This document shows, piece by piece, positions 15,956-24,575 of a stretch of DNA of 41,172 nt (its first letter is position 1; the number at the start of each line of letters is the position of its first letter). The position numbers and the translations under genes were made by a program. The DNA comes from Pseudomonas sp. MN1F. Lineage in GTDB: Bacteria > Pseudomonadota > Gammaproteobacteria > Pseudomonadales > Pseudomonadaceae. The notes beneath the pieces were generated by a model. That model was not told the origin of the DNA. It saw only the letters and a program-made list of their open reading frames with translations, and did no database searches. The stretch covers positions 1-41,172 of the forward strand of contig NZ_VZII01000020.1 of assembly GCF_009391885.1 (NCBI RefSeq), read 5' to 3'.

Positions 15956-16504
15956 ATGCTCACTGAAATGCAATTGCTACAGATTTTGCCGAACGCCCGC
16001 CCCGTTGCGGGCGTTTTTCTTTCGGCACTGAACGTCACCCTGCCGCGCTGGGAAATCGACAACCCCAAGCGGGTGGCGGCGTTCATCGCCCAGGTCGGCC
16101 ATGAGTCCGGCCAGTTCCGTTACGTGAAGGAGCTGGGCAGTGACCGCTACCTGGCACGCTACGACACCGGCAACCTGGCCTTGCGCCTGGGCAATACGCC
16201 GCAGGCCGATGGCGATGGCCAGCTGTACTGCGGGCGCGGCCTGATCCAGGTGACCGGGCGCAACAACTACCAGGCCTGCAGCCGCGCACTGTTTGGCGAC
16301 GAGCGCCTGCTGGCGCAACCGCAATTGCTCGAACAACCGCGCTGGGCCTGCGAGTCGGCGGCGTGGTTCTGGCATTCGCGTGGGCTTAATGCCTTGGCTG
16401 ACCGCGGTGAGTTCAACCGCATCACGCGTCATATCAATGGTGGGCTCAATGGGCTGGAGGATCGTCTCAAGCTTTGGGCACGTGCGCGCGAGGTGTTGTG
16501 TTGA
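15956..16504 (+). CDS. Endolysin, GH19 (chitinase-like) muramidase
   Basis: 182 aa. It would cleave peptidoglycan glycan strands for lysis. It has the family N-terminus MLTEMQLLQILPNARPVAGVF and the catalytic HESGQF (GH19 Glu, about residue 46), then CGRGLIQVTGRNNY, WACESAAWFW and ITRHINGG. No signal peptide, so release needs the holin. GGAAGGAG sits 7 nt before ATG. An intrinsic-terminator-like hairpin lies within its first codons (15992-16018). Confidence 0.93.
   Translation: MLTEMQLLQILPNARPVAGVFLSALNVTLPRWEIDNPKRVAAFIAQVGHESGQFRYVKELGSDRYLARYDTGNLALRLGNTPQADGDGQLYCGRGLIQVTGRNNYQACSRALFGDERLLAQPQLLEQPRWACESAAWFWHSRGLNALADRGEFNRITRHINGGLNGLEDRLKLWARAREVLC
15992..16018 (+). terminator. Terminator-like hairpin inside the endolysin coding start
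   Basis: AACGCCCGC and GCGGGCGTT pair perfectly around CCCGTT and are followed by TTTCTTT. The sequence encodes the conserved NARPVAGVFL. It lies 37 nt into the gene. Confidence 0.7.
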
Positions 16505-17001
16505 GCCGAATGCAGCTTGGCCTTGGTGTATTGCTGTTGATGTTGTCCGCAGCGCTGGCCTGGCAAGTGCAGGGCTGGCGCTACGGGCGGCTACTGGCGC
16601 AGCTGGCGCAAGCACAGGCCGCTGCCGAGGCTGCCCGGCTGCTCGCCGAACGCGGGCAGCGCCGGGCACTTGAGCAACGTCTGGAACAAAGTGAAACCCG
16701 TCATTACAAGGAGCTTTCCGATGCGCAACAGTCTCAGGCTCGCCTGCGTGATCGTCTTGCTACTGCCGATCTGCGCCTGTCGGTCCTGGTCGAGCGCGAA
16801 ACCGTCTGTAACGCAGTGCCTGCCGCCGCCAGCGCCGGCAGCGTGGATCATGCAACCGTACGCGCCGGGCTTGAGCCAGCGCATGCTCGACGAATTATCG
16901 CCATTACCGATGAAGGGGACCGGGGGTTGATTGCGTTGCGGGCTTGTCAGGATTATGTACGGGAGGTGCGGGGCATGCATCCAGGGTGCACGCCAGACTA
17001 A
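16501..17001 (+). CDS. Rz-like inner-membrane spanin
   Basis: 166 aa from TTG 16501, which overlaps the endolysin stop (TTGA) and has GAGGTG 5 nt upstream; ATG 16510 is an alternative. An N-terminal membrane anchor (LGLGVLLLMLSAALAW) is followed by a long Ala/Gln/Glu/Arg coiled coil, then a short C-terminal domain with two Cys (ALRACQDY, HPGC). This is the i-spanin layout. It would disrupt the outer membrane together with the embedded o-spanin. Confidence 0.8.
   Translation: MSRMQLGLGVLLLMLSAALAWQVQGWRYGRLLAQLAQAQAAAEAARLLAERGQRRALEQRLEQSETRHYKELSDAQQSQARLRDRLATADLRLSVLVERETVCNAVPAAASAGSVDHATVRAGLEPAHARRIIAITDEGDRGLIALRACQDYVREVRGMHPGCTPD
16721..16930 (+). CDS. Rz1-like outer-membrane lipoprotein spanin, embedded in Rz
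   Basis: 69 aa, read in a different frame inside the i-spanin gene. N-terminus MRNSLRLACVIVLLLPICACRS is a lipoprotein signal with a plausible lipobox ICAC, and the mature part is short and Pro-rich (LPPPAPAAW). GAGCTTTCCG upstream gives a weak ribosome site. The nested arrangement matches lambda Rz/Rz1. Confidence 0.75.
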   Translation: MRNSLRLACVIVLLLPICACRSWSSAKPSVTQCLPPPAPAAWIMQPYAPGLSQRMLDELSPLPMKGTGG

Positions 17002-17083
17002 AACATGGCGCCGTAGAATTCTGCCCATCCCACTCCCTCTCAGCAGATGCTACGGTGTCCCCACCCGCTCAAGGAACCCACCC

Positions 17084-17566
17084 ATGGACCTGATCACCGT
17101 CCTCTCCACCCGCCTCGGCGAACACCTGCGCCGCTTCAACGCCCAGGTAACCACCGCCGAATCCTGCACCGGCGGTGGCATCGCCGAGGCCATCACCCGT
17201 GTGCCCGGCAGCTCGGCCTGGTTCGAAGCCGGTTACGTGACCTATTCCAATGCCCAGAAAACCCGCCAGCTGAACGTCCCCGAGGCGCTCTTCGCCGAGG
17301 TTGGCGCGGTCAGCCAGGAGGTGGTCGAGGCCATGGCCCGTGGGGCCCAGGCCGCCAGCGCTGCACGCTTTGCCGTGGCCGTCAGTGGCGTGGCCGGGCC
17401 GGACGGCGGTTCGCCGGCCAAACCGGTGGGGACCGTGTGGCTCGCCTGGGCCGATGGCAGCCACGTCTGCAGTGAGCGCCGGCACTTCGACGGTGACCGC
17501 GAAGCGGTGCGCCGACAGACGGTGATCGCCGCGTTAGACGGCTTGTTACAGCTTGGTGCCGAGTAA
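17084..17566 (+). CDS. pncC: Nicotinamide-nucleotide amidase (CinA C-terminal family)
   Basis: 160 aa. It deamidates NMN to nicotinate mononucleotide in NAD recycling. The family signatures [16 protein letters not shown] (about residues 24-39), [13 protein letters not shown], and [20 protein letters not shown] are complete, and the length is that of the stand-alone enzyme without the N-terminal domain. It is the conserved neighbour of recA in pseudomonads and marks the right border of the tailocin. The codon bias matches the core genome. Confidence 0.95.
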   Translation: MDLITVLSTRLGEHLRRFNAQVTTAESCTGGGIAEAITRVPGSSAWFEAGYVTYSNAQKTRQLNVPEALFAEVGAVSQEVVEAMARGAQAASAARFAVAVSGVAGPDGGSPAKPVGTVWLAWADGSHVCSERRHFDGDREAVRRQTVIAALDGLLQLGAE

Positions 17567-17608
17567 ATCGACGACAGGGGTTTGCTCGCGCGCTTGCCTG
17601 TGGAATAA

Positions 17609-17628
17609 TACTGGCTACTTATACAGGT
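17609..17628 (+). promoter_or_regulatory. LexA box of recA
   Basis: CTGGCTACTTATACAG (17611-17626) reads CTG-N10-CAG with TA and GT flanks, 42 nt upstream of the recA start. A TAATAC -10-like element overlaps its left edge, so LexA would block recA transcription until DNA damage. Confidence 0.85.
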
Positions 17629-17669
17629 ATTCCGGCCGTCAGGGCCAAGTCGAACACGTGAGGATTTCA

Positions 17670-18737
17670 ATGGACGACAACAAGAAGCGCGCCTTGGCTG
17701 CGGCCCTGGGTCAAATCGAACGCCAATTCGGCAAAGGCGCGGTCATGCGCATGGGCGACCACGAGCGCCAAGGCATCCCGGCCATTTCCACCGGCTCCCT
17801 GGGCCTGGACATCGCACTCGGCATCGGCGGTCTGCCAAAAGGCCGTATCGTTGAAATCTACGGCCCGGAATCCTCGGGTAAAACCACGCTGACCCTGTCG
17901 GTCATCGCCGAAGCCCAGAAGAACGGCGCAACCTGCGCCTTCGTCGACGCCGAACACGCCCTCGACCCTGAATACGCCGGCAAGCTGGGCGTCAACGTCG
18001 ACGACCTGCTGGTCTCGCAGCCGGACACCGGCGAACAGGCCCTGGAAATCACCGACATGCTGGTGCGCTCCAACGCTGTTGACGTGATCATCGTCGACTC
18101 CGTGGCTGCACTGGTGCCGAAGGCCGAGATCGAAGGCGAAATGGGCGACATGCACGTCGGCCTGCAGGCCCGTCTGATGTCCCAGGCGCTGCGCAAGATC
18201 ACCGGTAACATCAAGAACGCCAACTGCCTGGTCATCTTCATCAACCAGATCCGCATGAAGATCGGCGTAATGTTCGGTAGCCCGGAAACCACCACCGGTG
18301 GTAACGCCCTGAAGTTCTACGCCTCGGTGCGCCTGGACATCCGCCGCACCGGCGCGGTCAAGGAAGGCGACGAAGTGGTCGGCAGCGAAACCCGCGTCAA
18401 GATCGTCAAGAACAAGGTATCGCCACCGTTCCGTCAGGCCGAGTTCCAGATCCTTTACGGCAAGGGCATCTACCGCAACGGCGAAATCATCGACTTGGGT
18501 GTGTCCCAAGGCTTGGTGGAGAAGTCCGGTGCCTGGTACGCCTATCAGGGCAACAAGATCGGTCAGGGCAAGGCCAACGCGGCCAAGTACCTGGCAGAGA
18601 ACCCGGCTATTGGTGCCGAGATCGAGAAGCAGATTCGCGAGAAGCTGCTCAAGGCTGGCGCTGTTGCCGAAGCTGGCAAGGCTGCAGCCGCTGAAGCCGA
18701 TGCCGACGACATGGCAGACGCCGACGCCGGTTATTGA
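17670..18737 (+). CDS. recA: Recombinase A
   Basis: 355 aa. It catalyses homologous pairing and strand exchange, and acts as co-protease for LexA, UmuD and phage-type repressors. Walker A GPESSGKT is at residues 65-72, and the conserved [12 protein letters not shown] and acidic C-terminus ([13 protein letters not shown]) are present. It is full length. The linkage to a tailocin with a cleavable repressor means the trigger and the responder are within 15 kb. Confidence 0.99.
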   Translation: MDDNKKRALAAALGQIERQFGKGAVMRMGDHERQGIPAISTGSLGLDIALGIGGLPKGRIVEIYGPESSGKTTLTLSVIAEAQKNGATCAFVDAEHALDPEYAGKLGVNVDDLLVSQPDTGEQALEITDMLVRSNAVDVIIVDSVAALVPKAEIEGEMGDMHVGLQARLMSQALRKITGNIKNANCLVIFINQIRMKIGVMFGSPETTTGGNALKFYASVRLDIRRTGAVKEGDEVVGSETRVKIVKNKVSPPFRQAEFQILYGKGIYRNGEIIDLGVSQGLVEKSGAWYAYQGNKIGQGKANAAKYLAENPAIGAEIEKQIREKLLKAGAVAEAGKAAAAEADADDMADADAGY

Positions 18738-18748
18738 TAGCAGCTGGT

Positions 18749-19219
18749 ATGTCCGCCGTACTCGACACCCCCGTCGCCGTCAGGCGGACAGCCATGGACC
18801 TGCTCGCGCGCCGCGAGCATGGTCGTGTCGAGCTGACGCGCAAGTTGCGTCAGCGCGGTGCCCCGGATGAACTGATCGAGCCCGCGCTCGATCGGCTCGC
18901 CGAAGAAGGGCTGCTTAGCGAAGCCCGTTATCTCGAAAGTTTCATCCGATACCGTTCCAGTGCCGGCTATGGTCCTGCGCGTATTCGCGAGGAACTTGGC
19001 CAGCGCGGGCTGAACCGAAGTGATATCGAGCAGGCCCTGCGTGAAAGCGAAGTGGATTGGGCGGCGCTGTTGCGGGATACCTGGCAGCGCAAATTCGCTG
19101 GGCAACGCCCCCAGGAGCCACGAAGTCGCGCCCAGCAGACCCGGTTCCTTGCCTACCGCGGTTTCCCCATGGACATGATCGGCAGGCTGCTCAGTGGCCG
19201 GGATCTGGATGATTACTAG
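18749..19219 (+). CDS. recX: RecA regulatory protein RecX
   Basis: 156 aa from ATG 18749, 11 nt after recA. It limits RecA filament extension. The helical repeats of the family are visible: [44 protein letters not shown] and [16 protein letters not shown]. Co-transcription with recA is likely. Confidence 0.95.
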   Translation: MSAVLDTPVAVRRTAMDLLARREHGRVELTRKLRQRGAPDELIEPALDRLAEEGLLSEARYLESFIRYRSSAGYGPARIREELGQRGLNRSDIEQALRESEVDWAALLRDTWQRKFAGQRPQEPRSRAQQTRFLAYRGFPMDMIGRLLSGRDLDDY

Positions 19220-19221
19220 TC

Positions 19222-19261
19222 AAATGGCCTCATCGCCGGCACACCAGCGATGAGGCCATTT
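19222..19261. terminator. Bidirectional terminator between recX and the LOG gene
   Basis: AAATGGCCTCATCGC and GCGATGAGGCCATTT form a perfect 15-bp stem around a 10-nt loop between two convergent genes. Confidence 0.85.
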
Positions 19262-19283
19262 GCTTTATCACGAAAATGGCCCT

Positions 19284-20402
19284 TCAGCTGACCTTCAACG
19301 CCTCCCGAGCCCGCTGGGTGGTATGCATCGGTTCTGGTTTGGCCCAGTTTTCCGGCAAGTTGATGAAGTCGACCAGTTCCCGCAGTCGTCCCTGATCACG
19401 GCCATTGAAGGCAAACGTCAGCCGCGTCAGATGGCTGAAGTTGCCCACCTCGTGTTCGGCACCGCTGTCCGCTTGCTGGTGGTACCGGCCACTCAGGCGC
19501 AAGTCGGCAAACCCCTCCTGTATGTCATGCAGTGCAGCCTCGCTGAGCCGATGGTGCATGCGGATCACGAACTGGTTTTTAAGCCAGCGGCTGGAGTGGT
19601 AGTTGCTGTAGAACTGGTTGATTTCCTCCACGGCCTCGTCGGCGCTGTGCACCAAACGCAGCAGCTTCAGGTCGCTGGGCAGGATGTAGCGGTTTTCTTC
19701 GAGCTGGCGGCTGATGAACGCCAGGCAATCGCGCCAGAAGGTGCCGCCTGGTGAGTCCAGCAGTACCACTGGCACCAGTGGGCTCTTGCCGGTCTGGATC
19801 AGTGTCAGCACTTCAAGTGCTTCATCCAGGGTGCCGAAGCCACCGGGGCAAAGCACCAGTGCATCGGCTTCCTTGACGAAGAACAGCTTGCGAATGAAGA
19901 AGAAGTGGAAGGGCAGCAGCTTGTCGGTGCCATCCACCGTGGCATTGGCGTGCTGCTCGAAAGGCAGGGTGATGTTGAAGCCCAGGCTATGGTCACTGCC
20001 GGCGCCTTCGTGGGCCGCCGCCATGATGCCGCCGCCAGCTCCGGTAATGACCATCAGCTCGGAGCGGGCGAGGGTTGCCCCCAGTTCACGGGCCAGGGCG
20101 TACATCGGGTGTTCCACGGGGGTGCGTGCCGAGCCGAACACGGTGACTTTGCGTCGCCCCCGGTAGCGCTGGAGCATGCGGAACGAGTGGTCCAGTTCGC
20201 GCAAGGCCTGCAGGGTGATCTTGGCGCTCCAGCGGTCGCTGTCGTCATGGGCCATGCGCAAGACGGTGAGCATCATGTCGCGGTACAGCGGCAGGTTGGG
20301 GCTGCCTGGCGCGACCAGCTGCAACTGCTGGTCGATGTTGCTCAGGTCGATGCCGTGGTCACTGAAGTGATTGAACAGGTGTTCATTCGATTGGTAAGGC
20401 AT
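19284..20402 (-). CDS. LOG-family Rossmann-fold nucleotidase-like protein
   Basis: 372 aa. The LOG/TIGR00730 motifs GAGGGIMAA (residues 121-129) and PGGFGTLDE (186-194) are intact, as is the upstream VTVFGSAR. Members cleave nucleoside monophosphates to base plus ribose phosphate. The extra N- and C-terminal regions (about 80 and 110 aa) make it longer than the plain family (about 190 aa) but shorter than PpnN. AAGGAGA precedes the start. Exact substrate unknown. Confidence 0.85.
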   Translation of the reverse strand: MPYQSNEHLFNHFSDHGIDLSNIDQQLQLVAPGSPNLPLYRDMMLTVLRMAHDDSDRWSAKITLQALRELDHSFRMLQRYRGRRKVTVFGSARTPVEHPMYALARELGATLARSELMVITGAGGGIMAAAHEGAGSDHSLGFNITLPFEQHANATVDGTDKLLPFHFFFIRKLFFVKEADALVLCPGGFGTLDEALEVLTLIQTGKSPLVPVVLLDSPGGTFWRDCLAFISRQLEENRYILPSDLKLLRLVHSADEAVEEINQFYSNYHSSRWLKNQFVIRMHHRLSEAALHDIQEGFADLRLSGRYHQQADSGAEHEVGNFSHLTRLTFAFNGRDQGRLRELVDFINLPENWAKPEPMHTTQRAREALKVS

Positions 20403-20457
20403 TCAACGTCTCCTTCTGCAGCAAAACCTCTGACCGGGCCGATGGTGTGGCTCGGCC

Positions 20458-20476
20458 GCGACACTACGTGTGTCGC
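20458..20476. other. Hairpin in the 303-bp gap 20403-20705
   Basis: GCGACAC-TACGT-GTGTCGC is a perfect 7-bp stem. The gap between the divergent LOG gene and the small RHH-like gene should hold both promoters, but no convincing -35/-10 pair was found. Nothing else is supported in it. Confidence 0.4.
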
Positions 20477-20705
20477 TGGCTGCCGTGACTCGAGTGTGCA
20501 TCCCGAGCATTGCAGTAGGCCTTCAAGGCAGTGATACAGGGGTGTCTGTCCAGCTTGTCGTTTTTCGGGCCTTCGCTATCAATCTAGACCGTTGCACCTG
20601 ATCGTGCCGGTGCGAACACGATGGCCACTCGTCGGCGTGTGGCCAGCCTCGGCGAGGGTTTGGTTAACTGTAGAAGCGAAACGTGTCGATGCAGGAGGTG
20701 GCAGT

Positions 20706-20909
20706 ATGCATCGCTTGATCATCGAGGTAGACCGGCAGCTCTATCAGCAGCTGGAAAATGCAGCCCAGGATCACCATGTGAGTCTGGAAGCGGAGTGCCG
20801 TCGCAGGCTGGCAGCACTCGAGTGCCAGTCGCGCTATGTGCAGGCGCTGCTGGCAGAGATGCGCGCCGACGAAGAACCGCAGCGCGCCGAGGGAGAGCGG
20901 GTTATCTAG
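20706..20909 (+). CDS. Small ribbon-helix-helix-like protein
   Basis: 67 aa from ATG 20706 with GGAGGTG 5 nt upstream, a strong site that fixes the start. HRLIIEVDRQLYQQLENAAQDHHVSLEAECRRRLAAL has the strand-helix-turn-helix pattern of Arc/MetJ-type DNA-binding proteins. An Arg/Glu-rich tail follows. No toxin partner is adjacent. Function unknown; DNA-binding is inferred. Confidence 0.7.
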   Translation: MHRLIIEVDRQLYQQLENAAQDHHVSLEAECRRRLAALECQSRYVQALLAEMRADEEPQRAEGERVI

Positions 20910-21329
20910 TCACTTCTTCTTGTTGCCAGCGGTGCAGCTGGCAGCATCGAAGGCCTGGTCCATGACCGGTTGGTTGGTCTTGTACACGCTGAAGCGATAG
21001 ACCATCACCGCACCTTTGGACATCAGGTTACGGAAGCCACTGTTGCGGCACACGCTGTCACCTAGCTGGCTGCGGACTTGCTCTGGGTTCTGCTGCATGC
21101 GTGCGGCATGCTCGGCACGCACGCTGAGGTGGTTGACCAGCGCCTTGCCTTCAACGGTATAGCCCTGATCGAGAATGTCTTCGTTGATGGCGCGTGGGGT
21201 GCCGACACTGCTTTCCGTGGCGACCTTCTGCAGCAGCTTGTTGAGCTCGAACTCTTGCTTGGAGGCAGCCTGGGCTGCCAGTGGCAGGGTGAGCAACAGG
21301 CTCAGGGTCGGGACGATAAGACGCAGCAT
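20910..21329 (-). CDS. Secreted protein of PA3611 / quorum-regulated virulence factor type
   Basis: 139 aa from ATG 21329 (AGGAGA upstream). Signal peptide MLRLIVPTLSLLLTLPLAAQA with cleavage near AQA-AS. The mature part is helical with two Cys (SVCRNSG, AASCTAG) that could form a disulfide, and ends in GNKKK. It resembles P. aeruginosa PA3611, a small exported protein reported as quorum-regulated. The family call is from memory of sequence pattern and context, so moderate. Confidence 0.65.
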   Translation of the reverse strand: MLRLIVPTLSLLLTLPLAAQAASKQEFELNKLLQKVATESSVGTPRAINEDILDQGYTVEGKALVNHLSVRAEHAARMQQNPEQVRSQLGDSVCRNSGFRNLMSKGAVMVYRFSVYKTNQPVMDQAFDAASCTAGNKKK

Positions 21330-21554
21330 GAATCTCTCCTGGTTCGATGACTGGCGCTTTGACATGCGCCGGCGGCGGGCGTTCCATGAAACCCGCTGTA
21401 TCGCAGGCAAATTCACGGTGGCCAATGGCGCCGATTATAAGGGACCGGCTGGCTCCGCTGCACGGCCAAATGGCGCCTGCTCTGGTAGACTGGCGTTTTG
21501 CATCTTCCGAGTCCCTGCAGTGTCCAGTCACAACCCGTCCACAGGCTTGCCAGC

Positions 21555-22265
21555 ATGAGCCACGCGGTAGCACGCCTGCGTGCCGAGCGCCTGGCACGCA
21601 GCAACAAACCTTTCATTGCCCGTGGTTCACGCGCCGAGCGTTGCCCCGATTGCCGGGTGATCGCCACCCACTGCCTGTGTGCGTGGAAGCCCACGGTGCA
21701 GGCCGACTCCGGCGTGTGCCTGATCATGCATGACACCGAGCCATTGAAACCGACCAACACGGGCTGGCTGATCGCCGACCTGATCGAAGACACAAGCGCC
21801 TTCGGCTGGCTGCGTACCTCGGTGGACGAAGGCCTGCTGGCGTTGCTCGACGACCCGCAGTGGCAGCCCTACATTGTTTTTCCCGGCGAATTCGTCGCCC
21901 AGGAGCGGGTGGTCAGCGAGGTTGCGCGCGAACCGGGCAAGCGCCCGTTGTTCATTCTGCTCGATGCCACCTGGACCGAAGCCCGCAAGATGTTCCGCAA
22001 GAGCCCGTATCTTGATCGCTTCCCGGTGCTGAGCCTGCAAGCCGAGCAGATGTCGCGCTATCGCCTGCGTCGGTCCAGGCGCGACGACCATTTCTGTACC
22101 GCCGAAGTGGCGGCCATGTGCCTGGACCTGGCGGGTGACAGCCAGGCATCCCAGGCGCTGGATGCCTACCTGGACGTGTTCAGCCTGCATTACCTTAGCG
22201 GCAAGCGTCGCCTGCCACTGGATGATCAGGACGACACCCACCAGCGTTTGCATACCTTCCTATAG
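21555..22265 (+). CDS. tapT: DTW-domain tRNA-uridine aminocarboxypropyltransferase (TapT-like)
   Basis: 236 aa. It would add an acp group to uridine 47 of tRNA, giving acp3U, using S-adenosylmethionine. Zn-binding Cys cluster CPDCRVIATHCLC at about residues 31-43. The DxTW motif lies in LLDATWTEARKM. RRDDHFCTAEVAA completes the signature. Length agrees with E. coli YfiP/TapT (232 aa). Confidence 0.88.
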   Translation: MSHAVARLRAERLARSNKPFIARGSRAERCPDCRVIATHCLCAWKPTVQADSGVCLIMHDTEPLKPTNTGWLIADLIEDTSAFGWLRTSVDEGLLALLDDPQWQPYIVFPGEFVAQERVVSEVAREPGKRPLFILLDATWTEARKMFRKSPYLDRFPVLSLQAEQMSRYRLRRSRRDDHFCTAEVAAMCLDLAGDSQASQALDAYLDVFSLHYLSGKRRLPLDDQDDTHQRLHTFL

Positions 22266-22444
22266 TCCAAGGGGCATACGTCTCACTTTGGTTCATAATG
22301 ACGGGGCTGGCAGCCAGGGTGGGCGAGACGGCAGGGTAGTTGGCTTGACCACCTCCGGCCGTGCTCGGCATCCTTGGCGCCGATTCCCCGCCAGGCGCTT
22401 CACTACCTCGCATGCGCCTGGCACAGAACAGGATCCATAGATCG

Positions 22445-23095
22445 ATGGCCACATACGAAATCCTGATAGCCGATGACCACCCGCTGTTTCGTAGCGCGCT
22501 GCGCCAGGCCGTTACCCTCGGCCTGGGCGCCGATGTGCGCCTGGTTGAAGTGGCGAGCATCGCCGAACTGGAAACCCGCCTGAGCGAAAAGGCCGACTGG
22601 GACCTGGTCCTGCTGGACCTGAACATGCCCGGAGCCTATGGCTTCTCCGGGCTGGTCCTGCTGCGCGGCCAGTACCCGCAGATTCCGGTGGTGATGGTCT
22701 CGGCGCAGGAAGAGGCCGCCGTGGTGGTCAAGTCCCGCGAGTTCGGTGCCAGTGGCTTCATTCCGAAGTCCAGCGGCCTTGAAGTCATTCAGGATGCCGT
22801 GAGAAAGGTGCTCGATGGCGAGGTCTGGTGGCCACCGCAAGCCTTCGAAAAGGTCGATGTCTCGGCCGAAGCCAAGGCCGCCAGCGAGGGCTTGGCCAGC
22901 CTCACCCCACAGCAGTTCCGCGTACTGACCATGGTCTGCGAAGGCTTGCTGAACAAGCAGATCGCCTATGAGCTGAGTGTGTCGGAAGCGACCATCAAGG
23001 CCCATGTAACCGCTATCTTCCGCAAGCTGGGCGTGCGCACCCGCACTCAGGCTGCGCTGTTGCTGCAACAACTTGAATCGGTTGCCAGCAGCTGA
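22445..23095 (+). CDS. erdR: LuxR-type response regulator, ErdR-like
   Basis: 216 aa from ATG 22445. Receiver domain at residues 1-120 with Asp10/Asp11 and phosphoacceptor Asp58 (LLDLNMP), followed by a LuxR/GerE HTH (about 150-212: LTPQQFRVLTMVCEGLLNKQIA, SEATIKAHVTAIFRKLGV). It matches ErdR/PA3604, which activates acetyl-CoA synthetase and ethanol-oxidation genes, and the adjacent dgkA gives the same order as in P. aeruginosa. No sensor kinase is adjacent. Confidence 0.85.
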   Translation: MATYEILIADDHPLFRSALRQAVTLGLGADVRLVEVASIAELETRLSEKADWDLVLLDLNMPGAYGFSGLVLLRGQYPQIPVVMVSAQEEAAVVVKSREFGASGFIPKSSGLEVIQDAVRKVLDGEVWWPPQAFEKVDVSAEAKAASEGLASLTPQQFRVLTMVCEGLLNKQIAYELSVSEATIKAHVTAIFRKLGVRTRTQAALLLQQLESVASS

Positions 23096-23168
23096 AGGCG
23101 CCTGGATTCACGCTTTTTTGACCCGTGCCACACTAGTCTGCTGGCCTTTCTGTTGTGAAGTGACTCAC

Positions 23169-23534
23169 ATGACATCGCCATTCAAAGGCCAGACCGGCCT
23201 GAAACGCATCTTCAACGCCGCCGGCTACTCGCTGGACGGCCTGCGCGCCGCCTTCAAGGGCGAGGCCGCCTTCCGCCAGTTGGTACTGCTCAACGTGCTG
23301 CTGATCCCGATCGCCTTCTGGCTACCGGTCAGTCGTGCCGAGCGGGCAATCATGATTGCCGTGTGCCTGCTCGGCCTGATCGTCGAGCTGTTCAACTCGG
23401 CAGTGGAAGCAGCCATCGACCGCATCTCGCTGGAGCGCCACCCGTTGTCGAAGAACGCCAAGGACATGGGCAGCGCCGCACAACTGGTGGCACTGACCAT
23501 GGTCGCGCTGGTGTGGGGTGTGATTCTGCTCTAA
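23169..23534 (+). CDS. dgkA: Diacylglycerol kinase
   Basis: 121 aa. Small trimeric membrane enzyme phosphorylating diacylglycerol released by membrane-derived glycan synthesis. Three membrane helices are visible (LVLLNVLLIPIAFWLP, AIMIAVCLLGLIVELF, LVALTMVALVWGVILL), with the catalytic ELFNSAVEAAIDR at about residues 74-86. Its stop codon overlaps that of the convergent finR. Confidence 0.95.
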   Translation: MTSPFKGQTGLKRIFNAAGYSLDGLRAAFKGEAAFRQLVLLNVLLIPIAFWLPVSRAERAIMIAVCLLGLIVELFNSAVEAAIDRISLERHPLSKNAKDMGSAAQLVALTMVALVWGVILL

Positions 23535-24457
23535 GCGATCGGCGGCAAGACGATCTCGTCACTGCGGGTAAAGCCCGCAGTGAAGCTGCGGCACAACTCC
23601 AGGAATTCACGCATCGCCGAGGTCTGGTATTTCTGCTTGTGCCAGATGAAGTAGAACTGGCGCATCAGGTCCAGCTCTGGCGTCTCCACCGGTACCAGGC
23701 TGCCGCGGCGGAAGGCATCGCGCAGGGCCAGGCGGGAAATGCAGCCGATACCCAGGCCCGATTCCACGGCACGCTTGATCGCCTCGGTGTGTTCCAGCTC
23801 CAGGCGGATGTTCAGGCTGGTGCGCTGATGGCGCATGGCCTGGTCGAACGTCAGGCGTGTGCCGGAACCCTGCTCGCGCAGGATCCAGGCCTCCTGCGAC
23901 AGGGCTTCGACATCGGCGCGACCGGCCTTAGCCAGTGGATGTTGCGGTGCGCAGAACACCACCAGCTCGTCCTCGACCCACGGCTGCACCTCCAGGTCCG
24001 GGTGGTTGCAGTCGCCTTCGATCAGACCCAGATCAATTTCGTATTGCGCGACCTGGTGCACGATATGTGCAGTGTTCTGCACATGCAGTTTCACCTGGCT
24101 CTCCGGGTGTATCTGCATGAAGCTGCCGATCAGCAGGGTGGCCAGGTAGTTGCCAATGGTCAGTGTGGCGCCGACCGCCAGCGAGCCGAAGCCGGACTTG
24201 CCATTGAGCAAGTCTTCGATTTCCTTGGCCTGGTCGAGCAGGGCGACGGCCTGGGGCAGCAACTGATGGCCCAGGGCATTGAGCGCCAGGCGCTTGCCGG
24301 CACGGTCGAACAGCTGGCAGCTCGATTGCCGCTCAAGTTCGGTGATGGAAGTGCTCGCCGCCGACTGCGAAAGTGCGAGCACGCTGGCCGCCCGCGACAC
24401 ACTCTGGTGCTGGGCCACGGCGACGAATACCTGAAGCTGACGAAGTGTAAATCGCAT
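23531..24457 (-). CDS. finR: LysR-type regulator FinR
   Basis: 308 aa. N-terminal winged HTH (MRFTLRQLQVFVAVAQHQSVSRAA, SQSAASTSITELE), then a periplasmic-binding-like effector domain. It is divergent from fpr, the known arrangement in P. putida, where FinR activates fpr in response to superoxide and related oxidative stress. Function is assigned from this context. Confidence 0.88.
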   Translation of the reverse strand: MRFTLRQLQVFVAVAQHQSVSRAASVLALSQSAASTSITELERQSSCQLFDRAGKRLALNALGHQLLPQAVALLDQAKEIEDLLNGKSGFGSLAVGATLTIGNYLATLLIGSFMQIHPESQVKLHVQNTAHIVHQVAQYEIDLGLIEGDCNHPDLEVQPWVEDELVVFCAPQHPLAKAGRADVEALSQEAWILREQGSGTRLTFDQAMRHQRTSLNIRLELEHTEAIKRAVESGLGIGCISRLALRDAFRRGSLVPVETPELDLMRQFYFIWHKQKYQTSAMREFLELCRSFTAGFTRSDEIVLPPIA

Positions 24458-24465
24458 ATCTATAT

Positions 24466-24512
24466 AACCGATAACACATATCTTGATAATTCAGTTAACA
24501 GATATTGTGGCT
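24466..24512. promoter_or_regulatory. finR-fpr intergenic control region
   Basis: AT-rich sequence with an ATATC/GATAT inverted repeat (24478-24505) and TGATAATTC / GTTAAC elements. It fits a LysR regulator site shared by divergent promoters. No exact FinR box was assigned. Confidence 0.4.
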
Positions 24513-24575
24513 GCCCCTAAACTATCGCGCAACTGCGCGTCTTACGCGCTGCGTTTTTCTTCAGGAGCCCCATCG

